DNA from: Heligmosomoides polygyrus polygyrus
Taxonomy: Eukaryota; Nematoda; Chromadorea; Rhabditida; Heligmosomidae
NCBI GenBank assembly: GCA_947396885.1
Contig: OX377204.1
Coordinates: forward strand, 89,042,728-89,106,727
DNA: 64,000 nt
Reading direction: 5' to 3'
Position numbers and translations under genes: made by a program. The notes below the pieces were generated by a model. The model did no database searches. It had not been told where the DNA came from and saw nothing but the letters and a program-made list of their open reading frames with translations. This document shows positions 21,585 to 32,100 of this stretch, in pieces. Numbering within the stretch: the first letter of the stretch is position 1; every line of letters starts with the position of its first letter.

Positions 21585-22189
21585 TACGACACCAGATTTC
21601 TTCTAAATGAAACGACTTTAAGGCAAAATTTGCAAGGAAATGTTACCGGTGTTTTTACGTAGCACGTTGCCTCACAGGTGGAACTCATGTGCTGAATTCC
21701 TGATCCTAATCGCCCTATGGTCTTCTATGAAATGATGCATAAAGCAAATCCAATTACGGTTCCCGCATTGGTTATGTTGGTTTTCTGCTCATATAATATG
21801 AGGTACACCTGGCATGGCGTATTCTACATAAGGATATTCTCGTATGTTCCATTGTAGCGAACATTTGACAGTAATCACGTTCCTAATGCCGGAACAAATA
21901 AAGTTACCTTTTCTTGTCCCTACTAGCAGCAGGCCTCTTTCTCACGCACGCAGATCTTCAACGCCTCATGCAGACACGGTAGGCCTACTCGCTGCGCTCT
22001 TCTTCAATTCCTTCGTCGAATTGAAGACCGAAGCAATTTCGTGGATTCCTCATTTTGTCTTTTCATTTGAAATATGTTTCATGACTACTTACCGTTCATT
22101 CATATCTGCCCATTGATCTGGTCATGGCGTTTGAATCGGCCAAAACTCTGACTCGAAGCCCTGCTCACTCAGAGCGTTCCTACTTATTA
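21585..22189. other. No gene recognised
   Basis: No supported feature between the CR1 fragment and the next mariner-like element. Confidence 0.5.
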
Positions 22190-23067
22190 TTAGGGTGGGC
22201 CAAAAGTAATGAGACTCTCCATGCCGTGCCCATATGTGTCGTGACTGGAGTCTGGTTTCGTGCTTCTCGTATTTGTATGTTAGTTTGCTACTTGCTGAAG
22301 GCCACCTGAGAAGTGACCATTTTCGCCCTTTACAGAAGCATGCCGAAACCCCAGTCTGTCTCATGCCGAACCCCAGTCTGACGAGTCGACCTGTGTCGCG
22401 CAAATCTCGCCCAATTCCCAGCCCAGAGCAGCCTGGACTCAATAGTCACGCAAGATGAGAAGTACGTCTTCTACCTTAACCCTGCCAAGCAGCGAGTCTG
22501 AGTTAGGCCTAATGACCCGTTACCGACCTTCGTTCGGCAGGATGTTCATGGCGAGAAGCACCTTCAGAGCTTTTGGATCTGCGCCCATGGATCGGTTTAC
22601 CGGAAGCTGTTTCCCAAGAACACTACGATGAACTCCAAGGCCATGGTGAAGGAATGGAAGAGATGGACCGGCGACTCGCACTTATTCGGTCGCTGCACTT
22701 CAAGAAGGTCTTCTCCTCGACAACGCCGCACCCCATCGAGCAAAAGTGACCACGGATAAGCTTGGCCAGCTGGGCTACGTTCACATGCCTTACCCTCCGT
22801 ATTCGCAAGACATCTCTCCATGCGTCTACTACTACTTCTCGAGCCTATAGGACTTCATGGTCGGATGGCACACAAGGACGCAAGCAGACCTCGACAACCA
22901 TAGCGTGCAGTGGATCAGCACCAGGCCTAAGCAGTTCTAGAAGAATGGGAGTTTGCTGGCAGCAAGGTCGTTGACCTTAATGGCGAATACTCTCCTTAGC
23001 ATCGTTCAGTTGTAATTGAGATAAAGAAATTTGTTGAATTTGTCTCATTACTTTTGGCCCACCCTAA
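22190..23067 (+). mobile_element. Fifth mariner-like element, 5' deleted
   Basis: Perfect termini over about 24 bp: TTAGGGTGGGCCAAAAG at 22190 and its complement ending CCCACCCTAA at 23067, with TA at 22188-22189 and 23068-23069. At 878 bp the N-terminal DNA-binding region is deleted. Confidence 0.92.
22450..22985 (+). pseudogene. Mariner-like transposase fragment, third Asp lost
   Basis: Translated blocks: TQDEKYVFYLNPAKQR (first Asp kept), then after a frameshift LLDNAAPHRAKVTTDKLG (second Asp kept) and YPPYSQDISPCVYYYF. The residue 34 positions after the second Asp is Val where the catalytic Asp should be. Stops occur further on. Protein type differs from the other four mariners here. Confidence 0.82.
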
Positions 23068-23164
23068 TACATCAGAGGCCTTCGTGAGCTGTATAGTGAA
23101 CTCAAACCAAAATCTCACCATTGTCAACATGAAAAGAGTAGTTCGGCAAGACCCCCGAAGCTCT

Positions 23165-23630
23165 TCAGCTCCACCCTTGAAACGTCACGTCATGCGCTAT
23201 CGAGAATGCGAACGCTGCCGATATCGTGCTCATAACACCAGCATCAGCCGGAGCGAATGCTGGCCGATCTCGATGTGGGAACGGTGGACTGCAGCTGAAT
23301 CTTACAAAGACGATGTTCATGAAGAACGGTCCAGTTTCCGATACCCCATTCTCGCTCAACGGAACGTACACCTCCGAGTGCTACGTGTATCTGAATCGCG
23401 AAGTCAACATGACCAGCGACCCAGCGCCATAGCTGGGCAGGAGGAAACGAGCGGCTTGGGAAGGTTTCAAGAGCGTTGAAGAAGTTGTTAGAATACGAAG
23501 AACGTCCGACTCCGTGCACACCTACTGAGCAGTGGGTCGAGAAACCCCATCGATCGTCGTGGGACATCCTCATATTCGCTGCTACTTCGCGCCCCATTTA
23601 CAACAATGCGCTCCCTGAGATCAGCTGTTC
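23165..23630 (+). pseudogene. RTE-type reverse transcriptase fragment
   Basis: In the best frame: LITPASAGANA, LQLNLTKTMFMKNG, FSLNGT and VYLNREVNM, then RRKRAAWEGFKSVEEVV. This is the segment just after the RT catalytic box in RTE elements. Several frame changes; 5' and 3' ends absent. Confidence 0.75.
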
Positions 23631-23634
23631 TCAG

Positions 23635-24011
23635 GAGGTCCTATGAGCTGCTTCTTTTCCTGAAAACAAACTTTGAAGCCCCCTAAAACCCGCGTTAAGA
23701 ATTATTTATCAAAATGTGAGCTGCCGCTCTGGGCGGTCCAATAGATAATACTGCTGGTGGAGCCGCTCTCTGCCTGAGGTGGCCTTATCATATGGCACAG
23801 ATGGTTAAGAGGTCGCGCGGGTTCATTTCCCTGGGCACCATACTAATTGCGGAGTCTAGGACCTTCGTTGGAGACTTTGTGTGCTATCCTAAGTGGACTT
23901 CACTGTGGTTCAGCAGTATTAGAATTATTCATCGAAATGAGAGCTGCTGCTCTGTACGGTCCAAAAGACAACATTGCCGGTGGAGAGGCTTTCTACCTGA
24001 GCTGTCCCTTA
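23635..24011. other. No gene recognised
   Basis: No frame with family features. AGCTGCYGCTCTG(G/T)(G/A)CGGTCCA-like words occur twice (23720 and 23942), suggesting a local duplication. Confidence 0.4.
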
Positions 24012-24171
24012 GGCTCCTGTTATACTCCCGCGGGAGCTTCCGCGGATGGGCGGAAATCGCGTCGGGACCCCGCGCCGGGCCACTCGTCGCGGCCCGCCAC
24101 GCCCGCCTCCGCCGTGCACCATTGGTCCGCGGACGTTCCGCGGATGCTCCCGCGGGAGTATAACAGAGGCC
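24012..24171. mobile_element. Short GC-rich PIF/Harbinger-like MITE
   Basis: Left GGCTCCTGTTATACTCCCGC, right GCGGGAGTATAACAGAGGCC. TTA precedes and TTG follows. 160 bp, mostly foldback. Confidence 0.65.
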
Positions 24172-24174
24172 TTG

Positions 24175-24352
24175 GCCTATGTTATACTCCCGCGTCGCTC
24201 CAGCGACGGGCGCGGGGCAACTGTCAACGGCGCGCCTTCGCTGCAGTTGCGGACGGCGCAGTGGGGCGCAGTTGTCAATTGATGCGCCATCGCTCCGGCG
24301 ATGCGTTGCAGAGGGGTGTTCTACCTCCGCGTCGCGGGAGTGAAACATACTC
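24175..24352. mobile_element. Adjacent MITE of the same family
   Basis: Begins GGCCTATGTTATACTCCCGC three bases after the previous copy. The right end (GCGTCGCGGGAG, then GAAACATA) is degenerate, so its boundary is approximate. Confidence 0.5.
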
Positions 24353-24359
24353 CCGTGCG

Positions 24360-25535
24360 ACGGCCGTCGCAGCCGCGACCATCGCTGCCCATCGCTCGTC
24401 GCAGTGCAGTGTCACAGTGTTTTCACCATTCAGAAAAAAGAGATATATTGCGTAGAAAGAGTTCAGAACAATTTCACAAGGTGCTGCATCACAGATGCAC
24501 CAATAAGGGCAATACCATGAAGCAGTTATTTAGTTTGGCAAATCGCCCACTAGGGGTGATATGCTAAAACTCACATTGCCCCGACCAAAATCCAGAGTAT
24601 ATGCTAACTCGTTCAGATATAGAGCTGGTAGTGCATACCTCAGGGTCATGAAAAATATTTCAAAGGTCTTTTACTCCTGAGCAATTCAAGCAGACTGTGA
24701 GCAAATCATTGCTCAGATATGACATTTCTTGAAACTGACTAATTTGGCATGTAGTACCGACTTTCAGTTTCAGCCAGCGTTCTTGATTTTTCTTCATACT
24801 TGTTTTAGTCGCTTTTCTCTGCTTTACTGCCTTCCATTTTTATTAGAATTGTTGAGTAGCTGTTGTTTCTCTATTTGCCTTTTGCAAATACAATAAACTG
24901 ATAAACTGAAAATGAACTTGTTCAATAGCGAATTCCGTGCAGAATAATAGCAATCCTGAACAGAGCAAATCAATGGTCAACGATATGATTGATGGTACCG
25001 GCGACTCCATGACTTGTGAGATTTTTCCTAGAGTAGCAAAGTCATCTTTATTGTTAACCGAGTCGATTAAGCTTCACCTATCTCAAGTCCAAGTTGGAAC
25101 CTTAACCGATGGCACCGAAATGTAAAGGTGAAGGACATCTGTGATGCACAACTGCTTTGTGGATCCTAGATATGCCGTTTAGAATTGCGGATACTCGACT
25201 CATAGACTAGGATGATGTCTATCAGTCCTGTTATTCATTACCTAATCGTCGAGCTCCCATAGTGCACAAACTTCAGCATCATTAGGAAGAAAGCGCAGAA
25301 TTTTCGCAGCAGAAAAACTAGTGTAATTAGTCCTTCACAATGCACAAGCTCTTTCTTCTCAATACTCTTCAATCCTGTAATTTTCTAAGGCAGCGTTCTT
25401 ACATGTGAATTTTTGTATTTTTTCCATTTTCTAATTCTTTTGTGGGGCAGTGAACCGTGCACCATTCTGGCATCAAAAATTCAGTATTTGCCTTGGTGGG
25501 CCGATGGCCCAGGAGGTTTGAACATATTCTAATAG
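24360..25535. other. No gene recognised
   Basis: Upstream of the receptor gene. No supported feature. Confidence 0.5.
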
Positions 25536-25830
25536 TTGAGCAGATTCTCCAGCGTCGGTAAGATTGTTACCTGTCTTCATTGTGGCTTACGTTTCGACGT
25601 TTTCGTAATCTTCAGGGCCTGGGAAAGACGAATTCATTTGAGAAGCTACTCTTCCAAACGCTATTAAACTTTTAAAGGATTAGAGGGAGGAGACATCCTT
25701 CAGAGCCTTTAAAAGAAGACAAAACGCCGAAACGTAAGCCGCAATGAAGGCAGGGAGCAACCTTGGCGACGTTGAAGAAGCTGCTCAACTACTACAACGT
25801 CAAAGATACCAAGATTCATCGAGAGGCGGA
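25536..25830. repeat. Inverted pair of PLE-like 3' fragments
   Basis: 25536-25626 (minus) and about 25700-25796 (plus) are inverted copies containing GAAACGTAAGC(C) words like the GCCGAAACGTTAGTCG stretch near the 3' end of the Penelope-like element at 39960. No coding frame remains. Confidence 0.5.
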
Positions 25831-26168
25831 CGTGGAATGGAATGGAGTTGTTTTACCTAGTAGCTGGTGTAGCCCCTGATGTAGTCAACGTGCACGGACA
25901 ATTTCTTCTATTATATTTGCTACACAGTGGCACTATGACTACTCTATCGAAGAGGAAAAGCATTCGAAGAAGCTTCAACGTTATTATCAAGCCTCTTCTT
26001 TCAATAGCAGTTCACTGCACTTTTTCTGAAGCATTTCGTTCATTAATTCTGGAAATACTTGCTGTTGGACTGCTGCATTTTGTTCCGAAATCCTGCTCTC
26101 TTCCTATCTTACCTCGATATTGTTCAAGACCTCTTCTGTTAATTCTAACCAGGTTATGTGTTTTCAGC

Positions 26169-29100
26169 ATGACGAATTCGCATAACTACGTAGTTCTTGC
26201 TATCGTTCTCGTTATTTCTGCGTTTGGCATATTCGGTAACACCATGGTAATATATGTCGTTAGAAAGCACAAAGATCTGGAGACAAAGCACGGTAGGTCT
26301 GAATTTTTTTTTTGAAAAATTGCATTTCCAATCTTGCCGAAAACCATTTATATACTATGTTTGTTTTTGTTCTTAACTATTGAAGTTCTTTTTGAAGTGT
26401 TTTAATGTGATTTTTTTTCTGCCTAATCTACTTAGGTCTAACTAGATCGACATTTTTATGCGCAGTATTTTGTGTAAATAAATAAATAAAACCCATCCTT
26501 TTTCATCGGAGGATGAAGTTATTATAAGTTAAGGAGCAAAAGGGGTCAAGACGGTTTTGCCAAACTCGCACTGTAAATGAATAGCTGATAAATTCAGTGT
26601 TCGCCATTCTTTCTGCGCCATGCATTCTGCATACTTCTACTTCGACATATCGTAGAGGGGATCTGAGTAGTTGTTTAGCCTGCACAGTGACTTGCGGTGG
26701 CCAGCCGGTGGAAGCTCAGTTGCTTATTCTTCTCAAACAAGACTGCTGGGACCAATTTAGAAATTTTGTGAACGTGGAAAGCTTGGTTGGTCTGTGTGGG
26801 AAATGCGAACGAAGAACCTGGAATCAGGTGCAGTGCCTCCTCTGACTGTGATACCATGCGCACCTAAACCATGCTCGAATGACGAGCTACAACCATTTGA
26901 CAAGAATGCTAGCTAGAATAATTCTTCTATGTAGGAAGGATTTGTGTTAGATGTGCAGCAAAGAAAAAAGACTAGAATTTTTGGAAAAAAAACGTTGGAG
27001 AACAGCAGGAGTGAGTTAAGGGATCCAACTTAAGAGAACAGTAGAAACAGCAGGAGTGAGAAAAGGTATGTAATAAGTCCAACTGTTATCTAACTACAGT
27101 ATGTAGGTTGTCCCATAAGTCCTTGCAGTTTTTTTCAACGATTCACTGCAGATTTCGCCGGCGGTTTCTTGCATAGCGCTGCATAGCTTTCGAAAGAGAA
27201 TAATCCGCTCTATCAGAACAGGTATTGCATTTCTTTTTTCATTATGAATTTTGTCAATTTTTAGGTCGTTGAATTGAAAAGTGAAAAGTGAAAAAGTAGC
27301 CGTTTGCGCACTTGTTCTCTCCGCTTAGGTTTGTAATTTTTTGCGCAGTTTTTCTTAGCATTTGGAAGACAATGTTCTGTGCTACAAGAATTTGTGTTGG
27401 TCCTATTTTCTCACTTGCCCTTTATTGATTTTTAGTCCATCAAATTGGGAATTCCGACTTTTCCGCCCGAATTTTTACGAAAACTCCGGTTCTGTGGTTG
27501 GACTTTTTGCTTGTTGTCATATGTCGTTTGGAAGAGGATGTCTTGCTCAGTAAGAATTTGTGTCGCGTTTATTGGCTCACGCTGATTTCTGTCGAATATC
27601 AACAACTGAAGAAGAAGGAGGAGTTGTTGATGAAGACGATTTTTCTCTTTTTGGCATTTTGTTGACATTCAATAGAAATCAATAAACGCGATAAACATTC
27701 TTATAGAGCAAGACCTTCTCTTTCGAATGACATATAAAACCAATCCAAAAAGTCAACCACAGAGCAGGAGCTGTCGGCAAAAATAACCCTCCTCCTTTGG
27801 ACGTCCCAATTTGATGACCTAAAAATCAATAAAGGACAAATGAGCAAGTAGCACTAACACATACTCTTGTAGCACAGAACATTGTCTTCCAAATGCTATG
27901 AAAAACTGCGCAAAAAAATTACAAACCTAAGCGGAGAGAACAAATGCGCAAATGGCTACTTTTTCACTTTTCTCTTTTCACTTCAACGACCTAAAAATTG
28001 ACAAAATTCATGATGTAGGAAGAAATGCAATACATGCTCTGATAGAGCAAATCATTCTCTTTCGAAAGCTATGCAGCGCTATGCAAAAGACTGCCGGTGA
28101 AATCTGCAGTGTATCGTTGAAAAAAAAAACGGCGAAGACTTATGGGACAACCTAATATATGGTAGATCAGAGGCTGCAGAAGTGAGGTTTCTTCGTTTTC
28201 CATCGCTAGAGCTGGCGTTCAAATTTGAGCGGACATTGCAAGCCAGCTTTTTTATCAGGTTGGCCAGCTTTTATACGCATCCTTTTTAGGTTGCCTATTA
28301 TCGTTTCTATGCCTCTATCAGTCGGCGCTATTAGTGTTGGAAATTATAGCCGCAATCCGTAATGTCTTCGTCGATTTTGCCACCCGATCACAATGCTACT
28401 ACTCCTTAATACCTCTCATGTTTGTCAGCAACGCTCAGCTCATTCTCGTTCTGGTTCTACCTCTTGACTTGGTGTTTCTGGTGCTTCGACCGACGAGGTA
28501 AGCTTCATGTCTAGAAACTGTTTGCCCCACGATTCTTTATTTGTTGTTCCTTTTTCTTTCTTTCTTTCATCAAATTCTCACCAGTCTTTGTCAGCGCTTT
28601 TAGAAGCACTCAGTTTAAAAGTTAAATGCCGTCATTCAGATACAACACCATTCAACTGTTTCCATATACCATCCTTGTTCAAGTACCATGCCTACTCTTC
28701 GCAGGTGTACTTCTTACTGCATCAGTTTCACTCATGGACAATGACAAAATCACAGGTACATTTAAAAAAAGGTATTTATTCAAAAACAACGTCCGAATCA
28801 TACAAAAAAAAGTAATTTTTATCATGCGACTGGCAACACTGAGTGAGCAGTAAAATTGTGGGAACATTAGGATTTATGAAGTACTGGTTGATCCGAGAAC
28901 TGCTAGCGGAACGAATTTATTTTGTTGCAAAAAAATCAGCATTTCAAGCATTATATGCCTTGCATTTATTCCAATTTCACATTTTTAACATTTTGGACAA
29001 GACTTTTGCAGTATGCGACGTGGTCTCTGCATATCCATCCTCTGTAGAGCGATTGTGGAACTTCACGGTGATCGCTGTGTGCGTTGTGATTGTTGGCGTC

Positions 29101-32100
29101 TACGCTCTCATTTCTCTGGAAATGTGGTACAGAGGTAGGCCTTCTGAACGCGTACGATGGCGATGCTGTTCTTTTAGCGGATCGAAGATAAATAGAGAGG
29201 ACTTGCGTACATACACGGTGTAGCCGTTGACGTTTCTTATATAGGTTTGTTTGGTAATTAATGTCATTTTTCTTTAATTTTTTAGAGTGAATTTATTTAT
29301 ACCATTTTCACGTCGAAATGGACACTTTTCAAATCAAAGTGGACACTTTTCACGTCAAACTGGGCATTCTTCAAAGCCAGTCTAGGACTTTTGAAACCAA
29401 GGCGAAGTCTTCCAAATCGAAATAGCCTTTAGGCCTCGTTTATACTTCATCGCCGCGCAGCGCGACGGCCACGCAATGAGACCAAATTGATTGATCGCGT
29501 CGCTCGGCGTCGAGGCCAGCTGTCCGGAATGAATCGCGTAAACCCGCGACCAATTGCGTCGCCCAGCTTCGGATTGCGTCGCGCTCGAAGTGGACGCTTT
29601 ATATGTTTTTTTCTTTCTACTTAAACTTTTCGATCCCGTTTCAGGTCCAGAGCGCCCGGATTCCGTGGATTCCTTTCGATGGGCATATCCTCCAGCGTAT
29701 CCACGATCCATTGCTGACCTTTAGGATCAGCAATGACTCGTGAGCGCTAGAAGCGTATCCATCCGATGACCTTTAAGATCAGCAGCGCCTCGAGAATACC
29801 AGAGGTGTGCTTCTGAGTAGCGCATTAGCAGAAAAACAGAGTAAACAGACGTGGGACTGGAAATGTGTGCACGATTGCGTGCGTGATAGTACGCAATGGT
29901 ACTTAATTCGCGGATCGCGTCGCTGGCTGTTCGGAGTGCTCATCGCCGTGCAAAATAGCGCGACGCGATCGGACGCATCGCTCCCTTCGAATCGCGTTGT
30001 CCGGCGATGGAAGTATAAACGGGACCCTAGGCAGGTTAAACTACAGGCTCACTAAGATGGCTTGAATAACTTTTGTCTCAGAAAATTTGTTATAACTTTC
30101 TTTGAAATTTTTTAGTTCACCTGTCCGAAGTTAATACTGCTCACATTAAGCATCAAAATGAGAAAATGTGTGTTTTTTACAACCTGTTGTTGTTCCACCG
30201 TTTGCAGCCGTAAAACTTCATGCAAACAGAAATTTTGCAATCAATCGATGAAAAATTGCGAAGTTTCGGACAAGGGCATGACGCAGTTTCTGTTCTGGCA
30301 AAAGAAAACAGCCGCCTTCCTGCTCTTCAAAACAAACATAGAATTATTGTTTTTCTTAAAAAAATAGATTTTTTATAAATTTTCTAACGATGTGTTCACT
30401 TATTGAATTATAGCTCCAAGGAAAGTTTTACTACAATATTTCTTAAACAAAAAATTATTCTAAAACTTTGGAGAGTGTCTAGTTTAATGTAAAAGAAACT
30501 CATTTCGATTTGGAAGAGTTCGGTTTGATTTCATAAGTGTCAAGCAAGTGAAAAGTGTCCATTTTGGCTTGAAACGTGTCCAATTTGATTTGAGAAGTGT
30601 CCAATTTAAGGTGAAAATGATATGTGTTAACAATAAGCATCATAATATACAATTATATTGACCATTTCGTTGGATGACCTTTCGCCCACTTTCGATGGCC
30701 ACTTTTCACTTTTTCACTTTTCACTTTAACGACCTAAAAATTGACAAATCTCATGATTATGAAAGAAAAGCAATATAAGCTCTGAAAGAGCAAATCTTTC
30801 GAAAGCTGTGTAGCGCTATGTAAGAGACCGCCGACGAATTCCGAAATGAGTTTAAAAAAACGGCGGGTACTTATGGGTTAACCTAATACTTCCGGCTCAA
30901 GAAACGGGTGCAAATCATGGATTATCAGTTAAGGTTTAACGCTTTGAATCGAACATCTGGAATTCTAACCTTGATTTCAGTAAGGTTAAGAGCTCTTTGC
31001 CGTATCTTCTGGAACCAGGAATAGCTCTTAATGGCATTCTGTGTTTTGCAGTTTTTTTTTCCAAAGAATATTTTTTGGTTGGCGTACAGGAAAGTTCTAG
31101 ATCTCTTTGAATAAAAGACGTTCAGGGTCGTTAGAACACAGCAGTAATGCGCGCTGGTGAGCCCTGGTCCGACAGAAGGTTTAAGAATGAAGATGAAATC
31201 AGTTGCTGTCTTTGGATATCCTACTGTCGAGTAGGTAATCATTTTCCCCTGCCGGGTTTGATCGCTATCCGTGCTAATCGGTACGGGACCCACAGGCGCA
31301 AAGCTGACTAGTCGTACGCGATTTCTCAGCGCCATGCCGCAGACGTAGTGATCGCGCCAGAGGCGCGCGGCCAAAATTCAGCAAACCTGCCCTCACCTCG
31401 CTAGGATGTCCTACGTCAAGGATCTTTGTCTCGCCGACAGCTGCTCAGTTGGACAGCTTAGCCTAATCGTAAGATGCTAGTATATGTTCCCTTGGATCAG
31501 TTAGTGCACGCGAAGCACGAGCACCGGGCAAGACCTGGGCTGCAGAATATTGATCTCGATACCGGTTATTGTGTGTTGTAATAATAACATTTGTTTGTTA
31601 GAGGTTAGGTTGTGTTGTATTCATCATTTTAGTTAGTTGGAAGTTAGTATTCACCTATTTCTCATTACCTCCATCCCTGCATGTCTACATATAGTTGCTG
31701 CTATAACAGTCAGTCGCGAGAGCGAGTTAGCCCTTCTCCCGCGCAACGTACGAGTCAGTCCAGCTTAACCACCGCGACATGCGGCCCTACTTTCTGTGCT
31801 ACTGTCGTGCAATCGTTCCGGTGCTAATAAACCGGTTCGTCACCGGTCTTCAAATAGAAGGTAGGCATCCAAAGCGGAGATTTTCAGTGCAGTCGATACC
31901 ACTCGCAAGGCAGGACATAACTTGGGAGTCTTTGAACAGTCTGAACAGCCTGAACAGTTGTGAAAAATTGAAAATATAACATCCGACAATGCTTTAGTAT
32001 CACCATTTTCACTTCGTTTATCCTTGATATTTCAGACCTTCAAAACGTTCGTAAAACTGATGGTGTCTGCAAAATCGATCCGTCAATGCGATATCAGCGA

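Noticed and set aside
24012..24352. CpG island or promoter of the receptor gene
   Set aside because: The GC-rich block is bounded by MITE termini and resembles other copies far from genes.
25842..26160. Upstream extension of the receptor frame
   Set aside because: The frame is open but lacks membrane-receptor features; the start at 26169 follows a splice acceptor and gives a normal N-terminus.
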